Shown piece by piece: positions 44,274 through 54,882 of a stretch of DNA of 64,000 bases (position 1 is its first letter; every line of letters starts with the position of its first letter). The translations under genes and the position numbers were made by a program. The stretch is from Oreohelix idahoensis. Lineage: Eukaryota; Mollusca; Gastropoda; Stylommatophora; Oreohelicidae. Under the pieces are notes generated by a model. The model searched no databases. It was not told where the DNA came from and saw only the letters and a list, made by a program, of their open reading frames with translations. The DNA is taken from positions 69,501 through 133,500 of the forward strand of contig JAMPIV010008058.1 in the NCBI GenBank assembly GCA_024509875.1. The letters run 5' to 3'.

Positions 44274-45522
44274 GTATTATTGAATATGTATGAAAATTCT
44301 ATGAGTAGAGGCATATATAGGAAAGCGCCAACATCAAACTTTGTGTTGTGTCACAAAGTTGTTAAGAAGGATATTATCATTTTGTAGAAAAGCCAGACAG
44401 GCTTACTGACACTTTGGGAAAAAATAAAATTAAATAGTAATGGGGAAATTGATGTACATATTTATGATGTAAGACCAGAAAACCACTGGCCGTCTTCTTC
44501 CGTAAGTCACCGTGTTTGCACATGACTTGATATAATTAATTAAAATGTTTCCTTTTGTCAAGGAAAGTGTCAAACTGAAGTTTGAAAGATTATCTGACCA
44601 TGAATGGGGTACAAAACCAAATAGGAACGTTAACTAATTGTTTAGTTACCATGCTGATTCTGACCAGGTTGAATATGTTTAATAGTTAGGGATAGAGAGA
44701 GGTATATGAGGTGTTGAGGATGGGGTTATTACTCTAAATCCAGGGTTTCATCTCTGAATCAAAGTGCGCCATTGGTCAACATATACCTGTATGTACATCT
44801 GCACCTGAAGAATTGAGGCAATATTGTCTGTTTGCCTCACTGTTGAGAATTCAAGGGCAGTATCATGACTTGGCAGTTTGAAGCTGTTAGCGTGGACTGA
44901 AACCATCTTGTATTCCAGCAACTACAAAGATAAGAATTCGTCCACGGGCACATGATACCTCAGATTAACCACTCTCTTTTCCAAATGTGTATTTCCTAGT
45001 TCAGAACACGATGAACACAGCCGTTCTTCCCATTATTACCCGTTCATAGAATCAAGATTTAATTGACACTTTTCAAGAGTGACATTTTTAGAGTTGTGAA
45101 TAATAACAGGCTCAATTATAGTTTGAATTAATTGTTGTAAATACATTTCATTATCACCTTGAGTTTTCAGTATTCCTGTGTTCAAAAAAAGAACTGAGAT
45201 ACAGGAAAATAAATTGTAAAAAAAAAGATTTAAAATTTAAACTTTAACAGTGACTTGTTTCATTATTGTTCATTAATTTATAAATGTAGTGTTGTCATTT
45301 CATTACATTACATCGCATATACCCTAGACATCTAGCTAGACAACACTCACACACCTTTACACTTAACTAGGAGAAAATATATGACAGGTTGAGGTCCTAA
45401 AGTGGTAACAGACAGGATTCCCTGAGAACATATTCATAAATAACTAACCTCAGGGGCTTGCACAGCTGACCTCACATCTGTTACAAATAATATATATTTC
45501 TTTAACATCAAAACCCACCGCA
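42939..45522 (+). repeat. 5' LTR (2584 bp) of the gag-only-like element
   Basis: Begins TGTCGTAAAGTGACATCTG and ends ATCAAAACCCACCGCA. Nearly identical to 48857-51426. Left flank ACCTT (42934-42938) equals the right flank of the 3' LTR (51427-51431). At almost 2.6 kb it is long for a Ty3/gypsy LTR. It contains an (ATT)n run at 44234-44272. A 102-127-residue frame (43033-43341; 48951-49334) is open in both LTRs but has no known domain. Confidence 0.92.
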
Positions 45523-45527
45523 TATAT

Positions 45528-45546
45528 TGGGTCGCTCGCTCCGGGA
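45528..45546 (+). promoter_or_regulatory. putative primer-binding site
   Basis: TGGGTCGCTCGCTCCGGGA, five bases after the 5' LTR. It starts with TGG, complementary to a tRNA CCA end. The tRNA species was not determined. Confidence 0.6.
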
Positions 45547-45678
45547 TTTTAAAAGTATAAAGTTAAAAATAATTGGAGAGTTGGTTTGAAGTATCATTGC
45601 CCATTGTATTGTGTTTAGTTAGATATTGGTTAAATATTTTAAGTTAGTTTGATAACATTGGATAGTATTAACAATAAG

Positions 45679-47021
45679 ATGGCAGACTTGGCTAAATGCA
45701 GATCTGCTGCTGTGCAGGCTGCAAAGGAAATGGGGATGGACGGGCAAGGTCTGATTGCTTATGTAACAGCTGAAGTGGATAAATTTATTGAAAGAGAGAG
45801 AGAGAAGATGCTAGGGAAGCCAAGAAATTAGAGGCTGATAGATTAGCGGAGGAGAAAAGAATTTTATTAGAAGATGCTAGGGAACTTAAGGAATTAGAGG
45901 CTGATAGGGAGGCTGAGATCAAGGGGCTGCAGTTGGAGAAGAAGAAACTGGAGGCTGAAGCTAAGAGGTTGGAAGCTGAAAAGGAAGAAAAAAGATTACA
46001 ACTTGAGGCTGAGGCAAAGAAAGAAGAAAGGAGATTGGAGGCTGAGAGAGAAGATAAAAGGCTCCAAAGGGAACATGAGTTACGACTATGGGAGTTGGAG
46101 TTACAAGGCCATGCTCCTGAAAATGGTACTAGCCCATCCACTTCCGACTCTGCTGCAAGCCAGGAAGCCTCCTCATCAGCCATGGGGTTTCATCTAGACC
46201 CCTTTATTGAAAAAGATGATGACATAGAGTCCTTTTTAAGCCGCTTTGAGAGACTAGCTACCATGTATGGGTTAGAAAAAGAAAGATGGAGTCTGAAGGT
46301 ATCCCAGGGGCTTAGGGGAACCTCGTATGAGGTATTCGCCAAGCTGAGCAAAGATGACCAAGACGACTATGACATTCTTAAGCAGGGTCTTCTAGTTAGG
46401 TATGAGAAGAATAGCGAATTTTATAGGAAAAAATTTAGGAATGCCAAACTGGTAACTGGGAAAACTTATCACCAGTTCTCTGCACGTCTGGAGACATACT
46501 TGTAGAAATGGACGGCTCTGGGGAAAACCCAAGAGTTAAAGGAAATGATCCTAATTGAGCAATTAAGAGAGTCCATGGCTCCAGACTTGAGAAAGTTTCT
46601 CATGGAACAGGGGGCAAAGAGGGTGGGGGAGATTCTTACTGTGGCTGAAAGGTATCAGACAGCCCAGTCTGAAGTAGCTGGCATGAGAAAGAAACAACCA
46701 GTAGAAGATAATAAAGCCCCCCAAAACCAAAACCAACCTAAATTTGAACATAGGGACAAGTATAATAAAGGTAAAGCCTATTATGATAAGCCAAGTTTTG
46801 ACCAACGCAATAGACACCCGCAATTCAATGAACGAAAACCTTTCAACCCAGAAAGGAAATGGTGCCAAATTTGTAGGATGAATAATCATACTACTAGTGA
46901 ATGTGGTAGGAAAGATCCTCCCTATCGTGCGACATGCATGATAACAGTGGACAAGGGAAGAAAGAAGAACTTGCTGACAGAACAGCATGAACTTCATCAT
47001 CCCCCATCTGTGAAGAAGTGA
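45679..47021 (+). pseudogene. retrotransposon Gag, frameshifted and with a stop
   Basis: Structural protein of the element, expected to coat its RNA in cytoplasmic particles. The frame starts MADLAKCRSAAVQAAKEMGM at 45679. A shift in the GAGAGAGAGAG run near 45793-45808 moves the reading frame. A long Glu/Lys/Leu coiled coil follows (45810-46090). Next comes a capsid-like region (FIEKDDDIESFLSRFERLAT at 46200-46260, then DYDILKQGLLVRYEK). A TAG stop at 46503-46505 falls inside the capsid, and the frame resumes with EQLRESMAPDLRKFLMEQG. One zinc knuckle WCQICRMNNHTTSECGR (C-x2-C-x4-H-x4-C, 46861-46910) ends it. Overall architecture is Ty3/gypsy Gag. Not translatable as one protein. Confidence 0.85.
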
Positions 47022-47635
47022 CATGTAATGGTGCCAGAGTCAGGGGCCTCTACGATTCCGGTTTGGAATATGACTCTGTTGTGAGTGCAACCCTGGTGCA
47101 CCCTGACCAGCATACCACCGAGAAAGTGGAGATACAAGGGGCCCTCATGGGAACAGCCATCATGATACTTCCCGTAGCCCAGATCAATGTCAAGACTAGG
47201 TACGTGGAAGGAATGATTAGAGCAGCCGTGTGTGACGACCCTAACTACCCGCTGGTGTTAGGACAGAAATATGTTTTTCCTGGAAGCCCTGTAAAACCTG
47301 TGGTAATGGCAACGTTTCAGGTCAAGTCGACCCCTAGTAGAAAGGAGGAGGAACCACCACTAATTTATTCTCATAAACAGATGAGAAAGGCCCAGGCAAA
47401 GGAAAAATCACTAGAACCTTGCTTTGGCAAATTGCCAACAAGCCATGCACACCATAAGAAAGGGCAATTCTATTTGAAGGAGGGACTGCTCTACAGGAAA
47501 GCTAGAGCAGGATCAAAAGAATATGGACAGTTGGTACTTCCAACATTCATACAGGGAAAAAGAGATGGCACAAGCACATGTTGTACCAGACGGTGGACAC
47601 CAGAGGAATGGAACTACCCGTCAAAGGGCATCTGA
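47018..47635 (+). CDS. retroviral-type aspartic protease, remnant of Pol
   Basis: Overlaps the end of gag by a few bases in a -1 frame, the usual gag-pro arrangement. The active-site segment is GLYDSGLEYDSVVSA (D-S-G, about residues 12-14), followed by a flap-like region and NYPLVLGQKYVF, the hydrophobic-hydrophobic-G motif near the protease C-terminus. Where RT should start there is only a short linker (about residues 105-145). It is followed by HHKKGQFYLKEGLLYRKARA, which is the beginning of an integrase zinc domain, and the frame then ends. RT and RNase H are thus deleted between protease and integrase. Activity cannot be judged. Confidence 0.75.
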   Translation: MTCNGARVRGLYDSGLEYDSVVSATLVHPDQHTTEKVEIQGALMGTAIMILPVAQINVKTRYVEGMIRAAVCDDPNYPLVLGQKYVFPGSPVKPVVMATFQVKSTPSRKEEEPPLIYSHKQMRKAQAKEKSLEPCFGKLPTSHAHHKKGQFYLKEGLLYRKARAGSKEYGQLVLPTFIQGKRDGTSTCCTRRWTPEEWNYPSKGI

Positions 47636-48077
47636 AAAATTTTACTGGCCCCAAGTAGCTGCTGATTTTCCGCAATTTGTGGGGGCCTGTGAAAAATGTA
47701 GCAAGGTACATTCCCCAAGTTGGGAAAATAATAATCAGATGCAAGCCAAGCATTCGGAAAAATATGGGCCTAAAAATCAAAAGGAAAACAAACATAATAA
47801 GGTAGACACAGAGGATAGGTATGCACCTTCCCACAAACAGTCTTCCTCAAATATGTTTGGATTGGCAACTCTGCGTATGGCACCCAGAGAAAACAGAAAC
47901 AGGGACCAGTCACCCCCAGCTCAATTTGAAGCCGCATTCCTGGAGCTGGCTAACATTAACATTGAAGATAATCCGCCAAATTTGAAATCGAAACAAAAGG
48001 TTAACGTTGGAAAAGTGGGAAGCGGACGGTTGGTCAGTTGGCCTTATGTCCAGCTCACTTCACAATATGGCTATTAA
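47550..48077 (+). pseudogene. integrase N-terminal zinc domain remnant
   Basis: In the frame 47523-48077: QAHVVPDGGHQRNGTTRQR, then EKFYWPQVAADFPQFVGACE with KCSKV. This is the second half of the H-H-C-C domain (fyWP...d...C..C) and continues, with a frame change near 47550, from the protease frame. The DDE catalytic core that should follow is missing; the remaining sequence is polar and unrecognised. It cannot integrate DNA. Confidence 0.7.
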
Positions 48078-48856
48078 TGTGGCATTATCAGGGCACCGGT
48101 GAACGGGTTAGTGACCGGCCCTACACAGTCCATGGGGAAGTATTGTACGGACCCTGGCTGGAGATTACCCACATATTATAGCAATGCATAAACGGGCGAA
48201 TTGATTTCTGATGCAGAAATTCATTTCCCCACCTATTATTTTATTTCACCAAAATTGTCGTTAGGTGGAGAATACAGTTGGTGAATATGGCCTCCATTTG
48301 AGTGGCACATTATAGAATCATATATGAATATAATTAAAGGGTGTTTCCAAATTTCAGTCAAGCTGGAGCGCAGACCAATTGTTGGCTGCGAACATTTCGG
48401 AGGAGCATAATGAATCCCTATGTTGCCTTTTTGAATTGAGGACATTCCGAGTATTTTATCCAGGCTGATAAGCGAATTATTGGATCTCCTACACAACTCT
48501 GCCATCACCATATTGATAGATTTCTCCCTCATAACTATTGCAGAATTGAGGGGGGTCTAGAACCTCTAAAGAATCTCTGGACATGTCATGGGACAAACTC
48601 AGGGAAGATTAATGGTGAAGATAGATTGATACTCAGCATGAGACAGGCAGTAACACCTGCGGCTGAACTAGATTCTTGGATTGCAGAGGTCTGAGGCAGA
48701 TTTTTTGAGTCGTGCCTACTTTGAATGACCCCACTGCAGAAGTTCATGATCAATATAAAGGCAGAGTAAAGTCAGGTTGACTTAATTTGAACTTGATTGT
48801 CATACAGATATTGAAAGCTTCATTATTGGTGCAAGCTTTTCAAACCGGGGAGATTA
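48078..48856. other. 3' untranslated part of the LTR element
   Basis: No coding domain recognised. The last bases (CCGGGGAGATTA, 48845-48856) are a short purine-rich tract that may serve as the plus-strand primer. Confidence 0.55.
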
Positions 48857-51426
48857 TGTCGTAAAGTGACATCTGTATGGACAACAGTTCAAATAGCCCA
48901 CTTTTTATCAATTCAAAACGATAGAGAAAAAATAATATAGGGATAAAATAGTGGAGTTGTGTGAAACATCATCGCCTCGCCTGCAGGGCAGTACTAACTT
49001 TTTATACCTCGTCCTTGAGACACTAACGGTAACAATTTTGAAAAGGCAAGGCTTAGTCGTTCTAAGAAAGATGGACAGAAGAAAACACGAGGAAGGGGAA
49101 GGGAGAGACGGAAGAATGTTATCATTTGACACGCGTTTGGTTCTTTTGCTCTCGCGAGCAGAAAACGATAGTGCGTGGAGATACCGTAGCATGTTTCTAA
49201 AAAGACGACACAAACCATATAGTCCCCTTTCGCTCGACACGCAGTTCAAAATGTATAACCTCTTAGATCTGCAGATTGAAATGAAAAACACACACACAGT
49301 TCGTACATCCGGCTTAAAAGTTGCAGTTGTGTGACGTATTGGCAGATGCGTTGGTTCAATTTTGAATGAGAACGCTAGTTACAGACAAATAAGACGACTA
49401 ACGTGATATTTGAAAATACAGTACGAGAAGGGGAGAAAAGGAGCATAGGTGGTAGTGACACGAGTTCGTTGTTTACAGAAATTTGAAATTTGAACCCAAG
49501 CGGGGAATAGAAGGATAGAGAAGAAAAACTTAGATAATTTTCTTACACACTAAAAGAAAGGACAGTTGACAAATACAATGACATTAATGGTTAAATAGAA
49601 GATTAAGGTGTTAATGAATCTTACCGTAGATAGAAAAATATGTTATTTGAATAAATAAAGGGGAAAACAATAATAGTAAATATAATAAAGGAAAGAATAA
49701 AAATATAACTACTGTGTGACAGACAGCAGCCTGATCAATAATTACTTTACAGAATTTGAAACACTTAGTAAATAACCGAGATATTGGTAGAAGACAGATA
49801 GACGAACAGACGTATATCTCTCTCAGCTTGCCACATATTGGGAGAGGGGGAGGTAATTCCAAGTTTGAAAGTTGAAGTTTCAATTTGAAAAAGGACGCAA
49901 GAGGCATAATAGTTCCTGATTGGCTGGAGTCTAATAGACTAACAGTAGTGATAAAAACAATTTGAAATCGGCGTTACGTGCCACTTATAAAATATATTTC
50001 CTACACTACTGTTGTGTTAAAGGCAAGAATTTCAGTACGATTTTGCCTTTGCTGATCTGCACCAGCAAGCGATCTGGAAGTGACCATATTATCGCTAATT
50101 AAACTAATTAGTAGAAATATTTCATTGATGCTGTAAGAAAACAACATTTATATCATTATTATTATTATTAATATTATGTATTATTGAATATGTATGAAAA
50201 TTCTATGGGTAGAGGGATATATAGGAAAGCGCCAACATCAAACTTTGTGTTGTGTCACAAAGTTGTTAAGAAGGATATTATCATTTTGTAGAAAAGCCAG
50301 ACAGGCTTACTGACACTTTGGGAGAAAATAAAATTAAATAGTAATGGGGAAATTGATGTACAGTTTTATGATGTAAGATCAGAAAACCACTGGCCGTCTT
50401 CTTCAGCAAATCACCGTGTTTGCACATGACTTGATATAATTAATTAAAATGTTTCCTTGGTCAAGGAAAAGGGCCAAACTGAAGTTTGAAAGATTATCTG
50501 ATCATGAATGGGGTACAAAACCAAATAAGAACGTTAACTAATTGTTTAGTTACCATGCTGATTCTGACCAGGTTGAAAATGTTTAATAGTTAGGGATAGA
50601 GAGTGTATATGAGGTGTTGAGGATGGGTTTATTACTCTAAATCCAGGGTTTCATCTCTGAATCAAAGTGCGCCATTGGTCAACATATACCTGTATGTACA
50701 TCTGCACCTGAAGAATTGAGGCAGTATTGTCTGTTTGCCTCACTGTTGAGAATTCAAGGGCAGTATCATGACTTGGCAGTTTGAAGCTGTTAGCGTGGAC
50801 TGAAACCATCTTGTATTCCAGCAACTACAAAGATAAGAATTCGTCCACGGGCACATGATACCTCAGATTAACCACTCTCTTTTCCAAATGTGTATTTCCT
50901 AGTTCAGAACATGATGAACACAGCCGTTCTTCCCATTATTACCCGTTCATAGGATCAAGATTTAATTGACACTTTTCAAGAGTGACGTTTTTAGAGTTGT
51001 GAATAATAAACGGCTCAATTATAGTTTGAATTAATTGTTGTAAATACATTTCATTATCACCTTGAGTTTTCAGTATTCCTGTATCCAAAAAAAGAACTGA
51101 GATACAGGAAAATAAATTGTAAAGAAAAAAGATTTAAAATTTAAACTTTAACAGTGACTTGTTTCATTATTGTTCATTAATTTATAAATGTAGTGTTGTC
51201 ATTTCATTACATTACATCGCATATACCCTAGACATCTAGCTAGACAACACTCACACACCTTTACACTTAACTAGGAGAAAATATATGACAGGTTGAGGTC
51301 ATAAGATGGTAACAGACAGGATTCCCTGAGAACATATTCATAAATAACTAACCTCAGGGGCTTGCACAGCTGACCTCACATCTGTTACAAATAATATCTA
51401 TTTCTTTAACATCAAAACCCACCACA
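48857..51426 (+). repeat. 3' LTR (2570 bp) of the gag-only-like element
   Basis: Starts TGTCGTAAAGTGACATCTG and ends TCAAAACCCACCACA, followed by ACCTT. It differs from the 5' LTR by scattered substitutions and a shorter ATT run (50156-50176). Confidence 0.92.
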
Positions 51427-51515
51427 ACCTTCTTCACAATATTCAATAGGCTGCCCCTATCAAACTGTATCGGTGAGGCAATTGGTGCACTGCTCAGTAT
51501 ATCATATACGACACA
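51427..51515 (-). mobile_element. SINE-like family D, part 2 (split)
   Basis: ACCTTCTTCACAATATTCAA continues the repeat interrupted at 42938, ending around TCAGTATATCATATACGA (compare 32262-32360). Confidence 0.85.
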
Positions 51516-52064
51516 TAATCATTATCATTTATTCAAACGTGGGAAGACTGCACCTTGACCAGTTGCAGTAACTACACTAGGCCACTCTGTTCGGTAGCGT
51601 CTCTATATCCTTCAAATAGAAAGGGGTGAGTCTTAAATGTATATTTTGTTCATGTTAAATGTACATTTCACGTGAATGAATATGCTTGTTTATGTAAAGT
51701 TGTGTATTTTGCTGGCAACTTCATCATGTAAGATAAACTTCAACATAACCCACCACTGCAAGAGCGGGTGACTCCTTGCGGATTTCCTCGTAAGAAACCA
51801 ATAGCAGGGGTAGCACCATACTCCATAGGGAACAGAAAGAAGATGATAATATCATAATGTATATCTCAAATGTCAACACTCGTATTCAGATTGATGTACA
51901 TTGTACTATGATTCATTTGCATTCTTTTGCTCGCTTAATACACGTTCATCGGTCTCGATGGTCTGAGATGTTGAGCTCATGGGCATCAGAAAAATTCAGA
52001 GGAAAATGAAATGGTGGAAGAAAGCGAATGCCCCTTGCTGCTTACATCCGGAAACACAAGATTT
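51516..52064. other. unassigned sequence
   Basis: No gene recognised. The frame 51979-52185 runs into the SINE downstream. Confidence 0.5.
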
Positions 52065-52300
52065 ACGGGAGAGGCTATTATTAGCGCTGGTTTCTCGCGG
52101 TAAAGATGCCGGATTCGATTCATGGTATCGACACGCTCCAATCTGCCCAGCTGTAAATGGTTATCTGACTTTGCTATTGAGTTAGGGAAGGGAACTGGTC
52201 ACCTCACTTCTCGATGCTGGACCTAGTATCGTGAAGTCTCTAACACTTCACTAACTTACGGCAGTAACTGCTATGGGACTACCTGTACTTGTTATATTGT
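52065..52300 (+). mobile_element. SINE family C
   Basis: Degenerate A-box region followed by a B box GCCGGATTCGATTC near 52109. The tail 'tctctaacacttcactaac', 'acggcagtaactgctatggg' matches the other two copies. Confidence 0.7.
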
Positions 52301-52658
52301 ATTTCTCTCACTTCCTCGTACTTGTTATTAGTACTCAGCTCTAGAGACCACATATAAGACATGGGTCAAGAGGACTTTCGAAGCAGCAACATTTGTGAGA
52401 TTTACTCCTGCGATGAACGTGATTCCAAAAGCCCCTCGGCTGAGAACCAGCATGAACTAAACTATACTCCAGCGACAACCCATTGTCGCCACATGGCCAG
52501 TTACGTTCTAATTCCATTATTTATTAATATCACCCCATGAAGAAATCTATGATTCTTCCAAAAGAAACCACACGATGAACTGTTTTTTGGTTAATCAACT
52601 TTGCTCATTTTAACCTTGTTTTCCAGATGATTTCCTAAATAAATAAATAAATAAATAA

Positions 52659-52695
<37 letters not shown>

Positions 52696-53199
52696 TGTGT
52701 GTGAGTGCTAATATAAATCCTTAGTGAAGTTGATAACATGGTTGATTGTAAGTTAGTGGCTCCATTCGTATGACTCATTTTTAGATACATATATTTACAG
52801 AACTAAACACAATTTTTTACTGAGTTACCTTCTGCGGCTGGGGTTTCATTAAACACTCGTCTGTTGTCACATTGTCACAAAACACTTCTCATAGAAATGG
52901 GCGGGGGACCTATATTTACAGAAAACTAAGCTTTTTTTTAAATTTCCATCCTAAAAAACCTGTGAGTCTCCCTCAAATAGGAGCATTATCCTTCTATTTA
53001 TATCCCTGCTTAGAGTAATCTTTAGCGAATGTTGTTGCTACCCTTGAAAACCTCATCTTTTTCCCTCGAACTGTCTAAAGATGTGTGTACTATTACGGAC
53101 AATCAAGGGAGACAAAAAGCGACAGTTGTCTGCTATAGAATGTGCATCATTTATTTTCTGATTTTAATGGATTTAGTAATAAGAATATATAATTTTTTT
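52301..53199. other. unassigned, with AAAT and TA microsatellites
   Basis: (AAAT)n at 52637-52661 followed by (TA)n to 52692. No gene recognised. Confidence 0.55.
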
Positions 53200-53204
53200 T
53201 TGGT

Positions 53205-53500
53205 TCGGTTTTTGCCTTCTTCTGGCGAGGCGCGTTCCTTTCAACCTATTTGGTTATATCAGAGCGCATTTCCCTTTTTTTTTTAAAGTCAACTCTGTTG
53301 ACTGCTAACCCGATCAGCGTTGATAGATACTAAGTCCTGAAAAGGACCAACATTATCTATCTGCTTGCATAAAGCCATAAAAAGGACTCGCCAGCTACGC
53401 CAACGCCCGAGCTAGTCTATTTAGTTTTTTGTTGAGAAGTGTAATAATATATATTGTTTTAAATAAAGTTTTGCCTCGTTTTGGCGAGGCGCGTGCCGTT
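53205..53500. repeat. paired GGCGAGGCGCG-containing direct repeats
   Basis: A segment with TGCC...GGCGAGGCGCGT...TTCAACCTA occurs at 53212-53250 and again at 53469-53507. In the second copy GCCTCG and CGAGGC can pair. The repeats lie in the GC-richer tract downstream (minus-strand sense) of the coiled-coil frame. Confidence 0.6.
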
Positions 53501-53790
53501 CAACCTAGTCGGTTCGTTTCGTTCGTTCGTCTTTCGTCGACTATATTGCTATTATACCCTGTTCAACCAAAGCGGTTTTAATTTGGGGTATATTGTGCGT
53601 TAGGTTATTCGTTGCTAGCCGGTTGCTAGTCCTGAAAAAGACTGGTACTAAGAAGGACCACTAGCTGACTGTCTTGATTCCTCTCTTTGCTGTCTGTTCG
53701 TGGTATCTTTGGGTGTTCAATAGTGTATTTCGCCTCCAGTCTCGCTCGTTCGGTGGCAGTCCTGAGAAGGGCTAGTCCTAAAAAAGGACT
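53333..53790 (-). promoter_or_regulatory. cluster of histone-type stem-loop sequences
   Basis: Minus-strand 16-base units: GGTCCTTTTCAGGACT (53348-53333), AGTCTTTTTCAGGACT (53643-53628), GGTCCTTCTTAGTACC (53659-53644), AGCCCTTCTCAGGACT (53773-53758) and AGTCCTTTTTTAGGACT (53790-53774), plus a weaker one at 53388-53373. Each has a six-base stem and a four- or five-base pyrimidine-rich loop, like the GGYYCTTTTNAGRRCC stem-loop at the end of animal replication-dependent histone mRNAs. No histone gene is nearby. Function is inferred only from shape. Confidence 0.45.
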
Positions 53791-53860
53791 ACTAGCTGGC
53801 TTGTGTGGTTTTGTGTGTTTTTAACCTCCTCGTTTCTGTTGCTTGTGTCTTCCTTTTCTC

Positions 53861-54349
53861 CTATACCTGATATATCGCTTTTTCTATTATTGTGGAGAGT
53901 AGCTTTTCTAGCATTTCATCGATGACTTCTTCGTTTGATTGTTCGTTCATTTTAGTTTCTCGTGTGTTGTTAGATGTAGTTTCCTCAATGGCCATTCTTT
54001 CTGCTTCTATTCTTTTGAGTTGTTCTTCGTTTTCCTCTTTCAGCTCTGTCAGCTTCTTGACATCTGCTTCTACCTGCTGCTGAATTCTTTTCATGTCTTC
54101 CATCATATTTCTAACGCTCTGTAGGTCTATTACGTCTTCACCACTGTCGGTTTGATCTTCGCGAGTCTGCTTGCTTCTGTTCCCGATCTGGAGTTTTAGT
54201 TTTATTTCTTTGACTTCCGCTGTCAGCTGATCCAGCTGTCTTCTATCTGTTGTGCGCTGTCTGTTCGCGACATCCGCAGCCACTCTGTGTTTTGCCTCTA
54301 TGAAGGGGATGTTTTTGGATAACGCTTCCTTCAGTATGCTCTTAGTTTC
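53861..54349 (-). CDS. coiled-coil protein fragment, unrecognised
   Basis: The last ~160 residues of a 301-residue minus-strand frame look like real protein. A mixed helix (KSILKEALSKNIPFIEAKHR) is followed by heptad-rich charged sequence (RQLDQLTAEVKEIKLKLQ, MMEDMKRIQQQVEADVKKL, EENEEQLKRIEAERMAIEE), a polar linker and a hydrophobic-acidic end (EVIDEMLEKLLSTIIEKAIY). The upstream 140 residues are translation of the 41-bp minisatellite. The sequence GTTCCAG just before GAAACTAAG (about 54349) could be a 3' splice site, making this an exon, or it may be part of an unknown mobile element. No family assigned. Confidence 0.45.
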   Translation of the reverse strand, partial: ETKSILKEALSKNIPFIEAKHRVAADVANRQRTTDRRQLDQLTAEVKEIKLKLQIGNRSKQTREDQTDSGEDVIDLQSVRNMMEDMKRIQQQVEADVKKLTELKEENEEQLKRIEAERMAIEETTSNNTRETKMNEQSNEEVIDEMLEKLLSTIIEKAIYQV

Positions 54350-54735
54350 CTGGAACACAGGGCAGCCTCTGTACCTTGCCCCATGATTTCCTGGAACACA
54401 GGGCAGCCTCGGTACCTTGCCCCATGGTTTCCTGGAGCACAGGGCAGCCTCGGTACCTTGCCCCATGGTTTCCTGGAACACGTGGCAGCCTCGGTACCTT
54501 GCCCCATGGTTTCCTGGAACACGTGGCAGCCTCGGTACCTTGCCCCATGGTTTCCTGGAACACAGGGCAGCCTCGGTACCTTGCCCCATGGTTTCCTGGA
54601 ACACAGGGCAGCCTCGGTACCTTGCCCCATGGTTTCTTGGAACACAGGGCAGCCTCGGTACCTTGCCCCGTGATTTCCTGGAGCACAAGGCAGCCTCGGT
54701 ACCTTGCCCCATGGTTTTCTGGAGCACAGGGTGTG
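54348..54735. repeat. 41-bp minisatellite, about 9 units
   Basis: TTTCCTGGAACACAGGGCAG followed by CCTCGGTACCTTGCCCCATGG recurs every 41 bp from 54348 (54389, 54430, 54471, 54512, 54553, 54594, 54635, 54676). It is open in several frames on both strands, giving the repetitive GQGTEAALCSRKPWGKVPRL frames. Confidence 0.97.
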
Positions 54736-54882
54736 ATAAACGAGCGCAAAGGCCTTTTTGCTCCATCTTTTCCTACATTTTTCACATTGTATTTTCTCCG
54801 ACATTTGCTCTTTCATCCCATATTTGCGACCCACATTTGCTATTTCATCGTTATGATTACTCGCGACCGGTATCTAGAGAAC

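Larger units (their letters stand above)
42939..51426 (+). mobile_element. LTR retrotransposon lacking RT, 8.5 kb
   Basis: Two ~2.58-kb LTRs surround 3.3 kb of internal sequence: putative primer site, Gag with one CCHC knuckle, an aspartic protease region and an integrase N-terminal HHCC-like region. Reverse transcriptase, RNase H and integrase core are absent. The perfect 5-bp duplication ACCTT and the matching empty site in the related repeat at 32256-32275 fix the ends. Gag carries one frameshift in an AG run and one in-frame stop. The copy is therefore defective, but close LTR identity implies it is not ancient. A family of such copies would indicate a non-autonomous lineage moved in trans; a single deleted copy is the simpler explanation. 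Confidence 0.88.

Noticed and set aside
53333..53790. Hammerhead ribozyme reading of the CCTGAAAAGGAC motifs
   Set aside because: They lack the CTGANGA and GAAA core; simple stem-loops explain them better.
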